The notes below the pieces were generated by a model. The model did not search any database. It was not told the DNA's origin and was given only the letters and a program-made list of their open reading frames with translations. A stretch of DNA of 14,326 bases from Candidatus Apopatocola equi. GTDB taxonomy: Bacteria; Bacillota; Clostridia; Oscillospirales; Oscillospiraceae. Below, one piece after another: positions 1 through 5,694 of this stretch; position 1 is the stretch's first letter, and each line of letters begins with the position of its first letter. Where the stretch lies: positions 1 to 14,326 of the forward strand of contig JAGHSH010000138.1 of assembly GCA_018065965.1 (NCBI GenBank). Direction: 5' to 3'. The position numbers and the translations under genes are program-made.

Positions 1-1
1 T

Positions 2-1921
2 GCCAAGCGCTATATCGCCCGCAACAACATTCAGCTCTACACCATCAACGCCATTGATCTGGCGCAGAAGGTGGGCATGGGCAAGCGCACCAACACCATC
101 CTGCAGTCCGCTTTCTTCACGCTGGCCAGTGTTCTGCCCCAGGAGGACGCCATCCGCTACATGAAGGACGCCGCCGTGCACTCCTACCTGAAGAAGGGTC
201 AGGACGTGGTGGACGCGAACTTTGCCGCCATCGATGCGGGCGCCACCGCCTTTGTGAAGATCGACGTGCCTGCCGACTGGGCCGATGCCAGGGACAAGAC
301 CGAGACCATCACCTACGAGGGCTTTGAAAAGACCGTGAAGATGGTCAAGAACATCCTCAGCGTGATCAACCGCATGGACGGCGACAGCCTGCCCGTCAGC
401 ACCTTCCTCCCCCACGAGGACGGCACCTTCGAGCTGGGCGCCTCCGCCTATGAGAAGCGCGGCGTTTCCACCACCGTGCCCGTGTGGGATCCCACCGTCT
501 GCGCCCAGTGCAACCAGTGCGCCTTCGTCTGCCCCCATGCCACGGTGCGTCCCTTCGCCCTCACTGCGGAGGAGGCCGCTGCCGTTCCCGCCGGCACCAA
601 GATGGCCGACCACAAGCTCTCCAAGGGTCAGTACAAGTTCGCTCTGACCATCTCCCCCATGGACTGCATGGGCTGCGGCGTGTGCGTGAGCGTCTGCCCC
701 ACCCACGCGCTGAAGATGGTCTCTCAGGAGAGCCAGCTGGAGCAGCAGGAAGTGTTCAATTACCTGACCGGGAACATCAGCGCCAAGGACGAGCTCTCCG
801 GCCCCGACAGCGTGGTCAAGAGCCAGTACCTCAAGCCCTATCTGGAGTTCTCCGGCTCCTGCGCCGGCTGCGCGGAGACCAGCTATGCCCGGCTGGTCAC
901 GCAGCTCTTCGGCGATCATATGATCATCTCCAACGCCACCGGCTGCTCCTCCATCTGGGGCGGCCCTGCCGCGACCTCTCCCTATGTGAAGAACAAGCAG
1001 GGCAGAGGCACCGCCTGGGCCAACTCCCTCTTTGAGGACAACGCCGAGAACGGCTACGGCATCTATCTGGGTCAGAAGACCATCCGCGAGCGGCTGGGTG
1101 CGCAGCTCCAGGCACTGCGCGAGCAGGGCGTGTGCGCCGATGCGATCGACGCCTGGACGGATAGCTACAACGACGCCGAGGCCAACGGCAAGGCCACCGA
1201 TGCCCTTGTGGCCGCTCTGGAGAAGAACGGCAGCGACGAGGCGAAGGCTGTGCTCCGGGAAAAGGATTATCTCGCCAAGAAGTCCGTGTGGATCTTCGGC
1301 GGCGACGGCTGGGCCTTTGATATCGGCTTCGGCGGTCTGGATCATGTGCTGGCCTCCGGCGAGGACGTGAATGTGTTCGTCTTCAATACCGAGGTCTACT
1401 CCAACACCGGCGGACAGGCCTCCAAGGCCTCCAACATCGGTCAGGTGGCCGAGTTTGCCGCTGCAGGCAAGGAGGTCAAGAGCAAGTCTCTGGCTGAGAT
1501 CGCCATGACCTACGGCTACGTTTATGTGGCACAGGTGGCCATGGGCGCCAACATGAGCCAGACTCTGAAGGCCATCCGTGAGGCCGAGGCCTGGCACGGC
1601 CCCTCCCTGATCATCGGCTACAGCCCCTGCGAGATGCACTCCATCAAGGGCGGCATGGCCAACTGCCAGCTGGAGATGAAGAAGGCTGTGGATTGCGGCT
1701 ACTGGAACCTCTTCCGTTATAACCCCGCCTCCGACAAGCCCTTCACCCTCGACAGCAAGGAGCCCAAGGAAGGCTATCAGGAATTCCTGAAGAACGAGGC
1801 CCGCTATGCCCGCCTCGCCACCGAGTTCCCCGAGCGCGCCGAGGTGCTCTTCGTGAAGAACGAGCAGAACGCCAGGGACCGTTATCAGCACCTGCTGAAG
1901 CTCAAGGCGCTCTACGAATAA
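2..1921 (+). CDS. nifJ: Pyruvate:ferredoxin (flavodoxin) oxidoreductase, C-terminal part
   Basis: This enzyme oxidatively decarboxylates pyruvate to acetyl-CoA and CO2 and passes electrons to ferredoxin or flavodoxin in the cytoplasm. The reading frame is open from base 2, so the N-terminal domains lie outside the window; 639 residues are present of a family length near 1,170-1,200. Two ferredoxin-type [4Fe-4S] motifs are visible: CAQCNQCAFVCP at about 500-535 and CMGCGVCVSVCP at about 667-702. A further cluster ligand region follows (SCAGCAETSYARL, about 860-900, with NATGCSSIWGG after it). The thiamine diphosphate site has GDGWAFDIGFGG (about 1303-1340) and NTEVYSNTGGQASKA (about 1386-1430). 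The C-terminus carries the typical CEMHSIKGGMANCQLEMKKAV segment. Codon use is strongly biased (AAG, CTG, ATC, GGC), as expected for an abundant enzyme. Its native terminator, starting 5 bp after the stop, has been split by the IS. The methionine at 71 is internal, not a start. Confidence 0.97.
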   Translation, partial: AKRYIARNNIQLYTINAIDLAQKVGMGKRTNTILQSAFFTLASVLPQEDAIRYMKDAAVHSYLKKGQDVVDANFAAIDAGATAFVKIDVPADWADARDKTETITYEGFEKTVKMVKNILSVINRMDGDSLPVSTFLPHEDGTFELGASAYEKRGVSTTVPVWDPTVCAQCNQCAFVCPHATVRPFALTAEEAAAVPAGTKMADHKLSKGQYKFALTISPMDCMGCGVCVSVCPTHALKMVSQESQLEQQEVFNYLTGNISAKDELSGPDSVVKSQYLKPYLEFSGSCAGCAETSYARLVTQLFGDHMIISNATGCSSIWGGPAATSPYVKNKQGRGTAWANSLFEDNAENGYGIYLGQKTIRERLGAQLQALREQGVCADAIDAWTDSYNDAEANGKATDALVAALEKNGSDEAKAVLREKDYLAKKSVWIFGGDGWAFDIGFGGLDHVLASGEDVNVFVFNTEVYSNTGGQASKASNIGQVAEFAAAGKEVKSKSLAEIAMTYGYVYVAQVAMGANMSQTLKAIREAEAWHGPSLIIGYSPCEMHSIKGGMANCQLEMKKAVDCGYWNLFRYNPASDKPFTLDSKEPKEGYQEFLKNEARYARLATEFPERAEVLFVKNEQNARDRYQHLLKLKALYE

Positions 1922-1926
1922 AGATC

Positions 1927-1947
1927 AGAAAAGAATTCCCTGCAAAA
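1927..1947 (+). terminator. Left arm of the split nifJ terminator
   Basis: This 21-nt arm, containing GAATTCCCTGCAAAA, is the perfect reverse complement of 3263-3283. With the IS and one TTGT copy removed, the two arms flank a TTGT loop and form a 21-bp hairpin followed by a T-rich tract, starting 5 nt after the nifJ stop codon. That is a rho-independent terminator. In the present arrangement the arms are about 1.3 kb apart, so the hairpin can no longer form quickly during transcription. The pairing is read from the sequence; loss of termination is inferred. Confidence 0.85.
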
Positions 1948-1951
1948 TTGT
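1948..1951. repeat. Target site duplication, left copy (TTGT)
   Basis: TTGT immediately precedes the TGAACCG terminus of the IS and is repeated at 3259-3262 just beyond the other terminus. A duplication of 3-5 bp is usual for IS3-family elements. It corresponds to the four loop bases of the ancestral hairpin. Confidence 0.8.
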
Positions 1952-1976
1952 TGAACCGAACCAGTAAAAACGGACA
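1952..1976. repeat. IS left terminal inverted repeat
   Basis: This 25-bp end starts TGAACCG and ends CGGACA. Aligned without gaps to the reverse complement of 3234-3258 it matches at 17 of 25 positions, including the first seven and the last seven except none lost at CGGACA. Further inward both ends share an AAAAGC run followed by a C-rich stretch, so similarity continues loosely past 25 bp. The TG start is standard for IS3 termini. Confidence 0.85.
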
Positions 1977-1987
1977 ATAGACAAAAG

Positions 1988-2026
1988 CCCCCCTATGTAG
2001 GAAAATGAGAATACTACATAGGGGGG
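1988..2026 (+). promoter_or_regulatory. Hairpin burying the orfA ribosome binding site
   Basis: CCCCCCTATGTAG at 1988-2000 is the perfect reverse complement of CTACATAGGGGGG at 2014-2026, with a 13-nt loop. The right arm contains the only purine-rich Shine-Dalgarno-like stretch (AGGGGGG) in front of the orfA ATG at 2034, at a spacing of 7 nt. RNA entering from nifJ would fold this stem and hide the site. Protection of transposase from read-through translation by such a hairpin is known for IS10 and IS50; its application here is inference. There is no U tract after it, so it does not look like a terminator. Confidence 0.7.
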
Positions 2027-2033
2027 TATTACT

Positions 2034-2345
2034 ATGGCAAGGAAATACGAAAAAGTGCAGGAACTGTTACCGGCAATCAAGGAGATGCTCAAAGAAGGAT
2101 ATACGCAGCGGGAAGTGGCTGAATCCTTTGGTCTAAGCGACAAAGAAGTGGTAAAAAAACTGTTGCACAGAGATCGAGAACGGCAAGCAAGAATAGCGGC
2201 AGGAATACAGATGAGGCCGCAAGGTCGCCCACGGAAAGATGCCGTGCCGAGAGACGTCGTCGCAGAACAGGCGTATGAAATCCGGCGGTTGAAGATGGAG
2301 AATGAGCTGTTGCGGGATTTTCTCTCGCTCACAGGAAAGGAGTGA
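2034..2345 (+). CDS. IS3-family transposase OrfA (helix-turn-helix protein)
   Basis: A 103-residue protein with the standard OrfA build. A helix-turn-helix lies at about 20-45 (EGYTQREVAESFGLSDKEVVKKLL) and would bind the terminal repeats. A basic stretch follows (RPQGRPRKD, about 61-69). A C-terminal heptad region at about 80-100 (EIRRLKMENELLRDFLSL) resembles the leucine zipper used for oligomerisation with OrfB. The ATG lies 7 nt after a G-run that is paired in the hairpin just upstream. It ends in a GTGA overlap with orfB. Alone, OrfA proteins usually act as regulators of transposition; fused to OrfB by frameshifting they form the transposase. Confidence 0.92.
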   Translation: MARKYEKVQELLPAIKEMLKEGYTQREVAESFGLSDKEVVKKLLHRDRERQARIAAGIQMRPQGRPRKDAVPRDVVAEQAYEIRRLKMENELLRDFLSLTGKE

Positions 2346-3196
2346 AGGCCAGCGTCAAGTACAAAGTCATCTATCGCCACAGAGAGAAGTACAGCATCAG
2401 CGAGATGTGCCGCTTCTTCAGCGTGTCTCGCAGCGGGTACTATGACTATGTTCGCCGCATGGACGTCCCGGCAAAGGATCTGCCGCTGGCCGAGAAGATC
2501 AGAGAATGCCAGACGGAGTGCCGGAACACCTATGGATACCGCCGGGTTCACATCTGGTTAGAGAGGAACGGGACACATTGCAATCCCAAAACGGTACTCA
2601 GAGTGATGAATAAGTACAATCTGCTGTCTGTTATTCGCAGAAGGCGGTATGTAAAGTACGGAGAAGCTCTGCACCGCTATCCGAACCTACTGAACAGGGA
2701 TTTCACAGCTGAACGCCCAAACCAGAAGTGGGTAACGGACATCTCCTACATCCGCACCGGACAAGGTTTCCTCTATCTCTCTGTCATTCGTGACCTTTAC
2801 GACAACAGCATCGTTGCCTACAAGACCAGCTCGGAGCAGAACATCAATTTGGTGTTGAATACGATTAAGGCTGCTAAGAGAACAGAAAAGGTCACTGCAG
2901 AGCTGCAACTCCACAGTGACCAGGGTGCTCAGTACGCCTCACATGCATATTTTGAGCTGACACAACGATACGGCATTACGCCGTCTATGTCAAGACGCGG
3001 GAACCCGTATGACAACGCTTTGGCTGAAAATTTTTTCTCCATACTCAAAACAGAGTGTATTTACCGCACGAAGATCGCCACGCTGACCGAAGCGAAGAAA
3101 CTGATCGATGAGTATATCTACTTCTACAACAACCAGCGCATCCAGACAAAAACAAAACTGACGCCTCTGGAATTGAGGCGCCAGTATGCTGCTTAA
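2342..3196 (+). CDS. IS3-family transposase OrfB (DDE integrase-like catalytic protein)
   Basis: A 284-residue protein with an N-terminal HTH_21-like region (about 10-95, including YGYRRVHIWLERNG) and an rve integrase core. The catalytic triad is visible: D133 in WVTDISYI, D193 in LHSDQGAQY and E229 in NALAENFFSILKTE. The second Asp and the Glu are separated by 35 residues, the DD(35)E pattern of IS3. A YNNQRIQTKTKLTPLE segment near the end is typical. The start is GTG at 2342, overlapping the orfA TGA as GTGA, with GGAAAGGAG directly upstream. That suggests translational reinitiation, or a -1 frameshift to a fused OrfAB. The frame is intact throughout, so the protein is probably active. Confidence 0.95.
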   Translation: MKASVKYKVIYRHREKYSISEMCRFFSVSRSGYYDYVRRMDVPAKDLPLAEKIRECQTECRNTYGYRRVHIWLERNGTHCNPKTVLRVMNKYNLLSVIRRRRYVKYGEALHRYPNLLNRDFTAERPNQKWVTDISYIRTGQGFLYLSVIRDLYDNSIVAYKTSSEQNINLVLNTIKAAKRTEKVTAELQLHSDQGAQYASHAYFELTQRYGITPSMSRRGNPYDNALAENFFSILKTECIYRTKIATLTEAKKLIDEYIYFYNNQRIQTKTKLTPLELRRQYAA

Positions 3197-3233
3197 AACT
3201 TCATATCCCTACACAGGGGGTGCTTTTTTGTGC

Positions 3234-3258
3234 TGTCCGTATAATACGGGGCGGTTCA
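3234..3258. repeat. IS right terminal inverted repeat
   Basis: Reads TGTCCG inward of the end and finishes CGGTTCA, the inverse of the left terminus. It contains the near-perfect palindrome CCGTATAATACGG at 3238-3250, which holds an outward-facing TATAAT (3240-3245). No good -35 box precedes that TATAAT inside the element. Confidence 0.85.
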
Positions 3259-3262
3259 TTGT
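3259..3262. repeat. Target site duplication, right copy (TTGT)
   Basis: Second copy of the TTGT found at 1948-1951, immediately outside the right IS terminus. Together with the left copy it defines the insertion point within the loop of the ancestral hairpin. Confidence 0.8.
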
Positions 3263-3283
3263 TTTTGCAGGGAATTCTTTTCT
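3263..3283 (+). terminator. Right arm and T tract of the split nifJ terminator
   Basis: Perfect reverse complement of 1927-1947, beginning TTTTGCAGGG. It is followed by T-rich sequence (to about 3296), as expected for a rho-independent terminator of nifJ before the IS arrived. In the current arrangement it is an isolated arm. Confidence 0.85.
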
Positions 3284-3287
3284 TTCT

Positions 3288-3307
3288 TGTCTTTTTCGTG
3301 AAAGACA
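3288..3307. repeat. Small inverted repeat downstream of the IS
   Basis: TGTCTTT at 3288-3294 pairs with AAAGACA at 3301-3307 across a TTCGTG loop. It is A/T-rich with an A run after it. On the minus strand the A run becomes a T tract before the stem, so it does not clearly terminate in either direction. Function unknown. Confidence 0.4.
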
Positions 3308-3348
3308 GAAAAAATGCGTCGCCGGCGGTGGAAGAAAGAAAAGAAAAC

Positions 3349-3375
3349 GTGCGGCGGGAATCCGACCCGCAGCAC
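3349..3375. other. GC-rich intergenic stem-loop
   Basis: GTGC plus GCGGG (3349-3358) pair with CCCGC plus GCAC (3366-3375), interrupted by one G/A mismatch, with loop AATCCGA. It abuts the terminator stem that begins at 3376, so the two stems could stack. On the minus strand the hairpin loosely resembles a tRNA T arm, but no acceptor, anticodon or D arm can be drawn around it. It could be a processing site at the 3' end of the folate operon transcript or a degenerate repeat. Function unknown. Confidence 0.45.
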
Positions 3376-3423
3376 AAAACACCCTCTCTGCAGGACTTTT
3401 TTCTCCTGCAGAGAGGGTGTTTT
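3376..3423. terminator. Bidirectional rho-independent terminator
   Basis: A perfect 20-bp stem (3376-3395 with 3404-3423; core ACACCCTCTCTGCAGGA) encloses an 8-nt loop, CTTTTTTC. T runs lie on the 3' side on both strands, since the arms begin AAAA and end TTTT. On the minus strand it lies 12 bp after the stop of the cyclo-ligase gene and closes the five-gene operon. On the plus strand it would stop read-through from nifJ or the IS. Confidence 0.93.
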
Positions 3424-3435
3424 TCCTTTCGGCGT

Positions 3436-3978
3436 TTATTCGGTGAAGACCCTTTCCATGGGCACGTCCCAGGGCTCGGAGGCGAGCTCGTCGCAGCCCT
3501 GGGCGGAAAAGGCCACGGCGGTGATCCGGGCGTTTTTGCACAGCGGCAAATAGCGGTCGTAGTACCCGCCCCCCATGCCCATCCGGCGGCCGGCGGAATC
3601 AAAGGCGGTGCAGGGACAGAGCACCAGATCCAGCTCTTCCGGGGACAGCTCCCGGGAGCGCTCCCGCAGGGGCTCGGTGATGCCGAAGCTGCCCACATGC
3701 CAGCTCTCGGCGGAGAGGGGCAGCAGGGCGATCATCTCTCCCGGCGCGGTGCAGAGAGGATAGCAGAGCTGCTTGCCCTCTGCGGCGGCATAGCTCTCCA
3801 GTCCCGAAAGGTCTGCCTCTGCGCCCACGGCGCGGTAGCTCAGAACGGTTTTTGCCTGCTTCCACTCCTCGGAAGCGGCGATGGCCTCCACAATGGCGCG
3901 GCTGAAGGCGGCACGCTCCTGCGGGCTGAGCCCGCGGCGGGCGGCCTTGCCTGCGGCGCGCTGTTCGTCTCTTGTCAT
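3436..3978 (-). CDS. 5-formyltetrahydrofolate cyclo-ligase
   Basis: Converts 5-formyl-THF to 5,10-methenyl-THF with ATP in the cytoplasm, recovering folate from a dead-end form. The 180-residue length fits the family. The diagnostic glycine-rich motif RRMGMGGGYYDRYL is at 131-144, preceded by the conserved LVLCPCTAFD strand (118-127). An N-terminal basic helix (RAAGKAARRGLSP) matches the usual K/R nucleotide-binding region, and YRA at 48-50 fits the substrate-binding strand. The ATG overlaps the stop of the cyclodeaminase gene as ATGA, so the two folate genes are translationally coupled. It is the last gene of the operon and is followed by the terminator at 3376-3423. Known as fau/ygfA in E. 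coli and MTHFS in eukaryotes. Confidence 0.93.
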   Translation of the reverse strand: MTRDEQRAAGKAARRGLSPQERAAFSRAIVEAIAASEEWKQAKTVLSYRAVGAEADLSGLESYAAAEGKQLCYPLCTAPGEMIALLPLSAESWHVGSFGITEPLRERSRELSPEELDLVLCPCTAFDSAGRRMGMGGGYYDRYLPLCKNARITAVAFSAQGCDELASEPWDVPMERVFTE

Positions 3979-4571
3979 GGCATCCTCCCCAGACGCTCAT
4001 AGATGAGCGCGAAGGTCTCGTCCGCCACGGCCGCATACTCGCGCAGCAGCGTGTCGGCGCGGCGGTTCAGCGCCTCGGCGGCAGACCTGTCTTTCATGTA
4101 AAATGTATTGGCACGCACGTTGACGGCGGCGGTGAACATGGCGCCCCGGCAGAGCGCCGCAGCGGCAGCCACATCGGAGAGCAGCTGCGTGTTCACCTCG
4201 TCTGCGAGCTTTCGGCACAGCACCGCGCACTGTGCGCAGAGCTCCAGTAGCTCCAACGGCGCTTCTGCGGCCTTCCGGCGGGCGTTCTCCAGCGCGGCGG
4301 GCCGCCGGGGATCACTTTTCGGCAGCGCCCAGGCGGCGGTCACGGGGGCAAAGGCAGCGGAATCCCCGTCTACCATCGCAAGAAGCTGCTGCCGCAGACG
4401 CTCTCCCGTCTGCAGCTCCCCCGTTCCGCCAAGCGAACGGGCCATATTGGCGAGGGCGGCGGACAGAGCGCCCGCCAGAGCCCCGGCGCTGCCGCCTCCG
4501 GGCGCATAGACCGGCTCGGAGAGCAGGGCGGTGTAGTCTGTCAGCGTTTCCTCTGCGAAGAGCTTATTCAT
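3975..4571 (-). CDS. Formimidoyl-THF cyclodeaminase / methenyl-THF cyclohydrolase (FchA type)
   Basis: A stand-alone 198-residue FTCD_C-family protein. Members release ammonia from 5-formimino-THF to give methenyl-THF, or in clostridia (FchA) hydrolyse methenyl-THF. The sequence shows YAPGGGSAGALAGALSAALANMA at about 22-44, the DGDSAAF segment at 68-74 and the helix SDVAAAAALCRGAMFTAAVNVRAN at about 132-155, all family hallmarks. The ATG at 4571 is chosen over an upstream in-frame ATG (4601) because family homology begins at MNKLFAEETL. It overlaps the previous gene's stop by 8 nt and has a GGAGG-like site about 11 nt ahead. It overlaps the cyclo-ligase start by 4 nt. No formiminotransferase domain or histidine-degradation genes are visible, so FchA-like activity is as likely as deamination. 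Confidence 0.88.
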   Translation of the reverse strand: MNKLFAEETLTDYTALLSEPVYAPGGGSAGALAGALSAALANMARSLGGTGELQTGERLRQQLLAMVDGDSAAFAPVTAAWALPKSDPRRPAALENARRKAAEAPLELLELCAQCAVLCRKLADEVNTQLLSDVAAAAALCRGAMFTAAVNVRANTFYMKDRSAAEALNRRADTLLREYAAVADETFALIYERLGRMP

Positions 4572-5670
4572 CCGTGTCGGACTCCTCCTCGTACTCGTCA
4601 TCGTCCTCGTAGTCGTCCTCGCGCTCGATTCTGAGCAGCCGGATAAAGACCACGCAGAGAATGACGATCACGACCAGCTCCGACATGGCAAACACCAGCG
4701 CACGCTTTGCGGCTCTGGCCATCTGCTCCGTCTCCTGCCGGGCGCTCGCCAGCTCGGATTCCAGCGCGGTGAGGCGCTGCCGGGTCTCTTCATCACTCGG
4801 AGTCGGGGCCTCGCTGCTTCCGGCTTCTTCACCGGCTGCGGGGGTGGGCGTGGGCTCGGGCGTGGGAGCGGGGGTAGGCGTGACCTCGATGACCGGCACG
4901 GGGGTGGGAGTGCTTGCCTCCGGCACCGGCTCGGCGGTGGGGATCACCACCGGGGCTGGCGGAGCATTCCGCAGCACATCAATGGTATACAGGGCAGAAA
5001 CGCCCTGCGCGGAGGTCATGTCCACGGTGATCCGGTTATGTCCGTCATGAAGCCCCCAGTGCCCTTCCACGAAGGCGGTGGCGTAATAGCCGCTGGGGCG
5101 GGCGGTCACCTGCACGCCCTGGGTTCCGGCGGGCACGGTGAGCGTGTAGCTGTGGACATCGGGAGAAAAGGCGGGGGAGAGCGTGCCGGGAACCGTGGAG
5201 AGCTGATAGAGCGTGGCGTCATCGCCTGCCTGAATGATATGCACCGTTCCGATGCTCAGACGGCAGTCTATCCGCTGCCCCAGTCCGTCATAGACCTCGG
5301 CGGCGGTCAGCTCCACGGGGCTTTCCGCGACCTTCAGCGCCCGGAAGAGCAGCCGCAGCTTCAGCTCGGCGCTCTCGCCGCTGCAGCGGAGGACGAGCTC
5401 CCCGTCCTCCTGCTCAGTCTCCGGCGTTCCCAGCGTGCTTTCCGCACCCAGAAATTCCAGCTCCTCCGGATTGTAGCGCAGACGGAGGGCGGCAGAACCT
5501 GCGGCAGCTCCATAACAGGCGGCGTCCTTCAGACTCAGACGCAGCAGGAACTCGGTGCCCTCCACAGCCGTGGGGGAACTCACCTGCAGGGAATAGCCCG
5601 CTGCCTGCACCGGCAGGAGCAGCAGTCCCAGCAGCATGATGATCATAAGAAATAGGCGTTTTGTTTTCAT
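4564..5670 (-). CDS. Membrane-anchored surface protein with cohesin-like and cadherin-like domains
   Basis: A 368-residue secreted, membrane-anchored protein of unknown function. A signal peptide or N-terminal anchor covers about 1-24 (KTKR, hydrophobic core, VQAAG). Residues about 25-145 form a beta-rich domain with VEGTEFLLRLSLKD and LRLRYNPEELEFLGA, which resembles a cohesin/carbohydrate-binding-like fold. Residues about 153-233 (TLYQLSTVPGTLSPAFSPDVHSY...YTIDVL) match the cadherin-like beta-sandwich type (PF12733-like). A Pro/Thr/Glu-rich spacer follows at 236-292 with VTPTPAPTPEPTPTPA. A short coiled coil (about 293-324) and a transmembrane helix (about 325-346) come next, then a strongly acidic cytoplasmic tail EDDYEDDDEYEEESDTDE. 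An SD-like GAAGGA precedes the ATG. It lies 24 bp after the FAD-protein gene and overlaps the cyclodeaminase start by 8 nt, so it is in the same operon. Domain calls are by eye. Confidence 0.8.
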   Translation of the reverse strand: MKTKRLFLMIIMLLGLLLLPVQAAGYSLQVSSPTAVEGTEFLLRLSLKDAACYGAAAGSAALRLRYNPEELEFLGAESTLGTPETEQEDGELVLRCSGESAELKLRLLFRALKVAESPVELTAAEVYDGLGQRIDCRLSIGTVHIIQAGDDATLYQLSTVPGTLSPAFSPDVHSYTLTVPAGTQGVQVTARPSGYYATAFVEGHWGLHDGHNRITVDMTSAQGVSALYTIDVLRNAPPAPVVIPTAEPVPEASTPTPVPVIEVTPTPAPTPEPTPTPAAGEEAGSSEAPTPSDEETRQRLTALESELASARQETEQMARAAKRALVFAMSELVVIVILCVVFIRLLRIEREDDYEDDDEYEEESDTDE

Positions 5671-5694
5671 AGCTTCCTTCGGTTTCAGACCGTG

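Larger units (their letters stand above)
1952..3258 (+). mobile_element. IS3-family insertion sequence, complete
   Basis: A 1,307-bp element bounded by 25-bp imperfect terminal inverted repeats that begin TGAACCG and share CGGACA near their inner end. It is flanked by a TTGT direct repeat and carries an orfA/orfB pair in the classical IS3 layout with a 4-nt overlap. Both ends, both ORFs and the DDE triad look intact, so it is probably functional. Its base composition is AT-richer than the neighbouring genes, which fits a recently acquired element. The IS is inserted in the same orientation as nifJ, exactly in the loop of the nifJ terminator. The subgroup within IS3 was not assigned. Confidence 0.93.

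Noticed and set aside
71..1921. Methionine at 71 as the start of the oxidoreductase
   Set aside because: The frame is open to base 2 and the residues before 71 continue the family sequence, so the gene starts outside the window.
1925..2551. Minus-strand 208-codon frame across the IS left end
   Set aside because: It crosses the IS boundary and lies antisense to the well-supported orfA and orfB; the protein shows no domain.
3349..3375. T arm of a tRNA on the minus strand
   Set aside because: The stem and loop loosely resemble a T arm, but no anticodon arm, D arm or acceptor pairing can be built around it and the loop lacks the TTC order.
3220..4002. Plus-strand 260-codon frame opposite the cyclo-ligase
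   Set aside because: Shadow of the minus-strand cyclo-ligase gene that also runs through the terminator.
4800..4940. Tandem repeat in the surface protein gene
   Set aside because: The repeated PTP-type codons encode a Pro/Thr stalk and are irregular; they are not a DNA-level repeat array.
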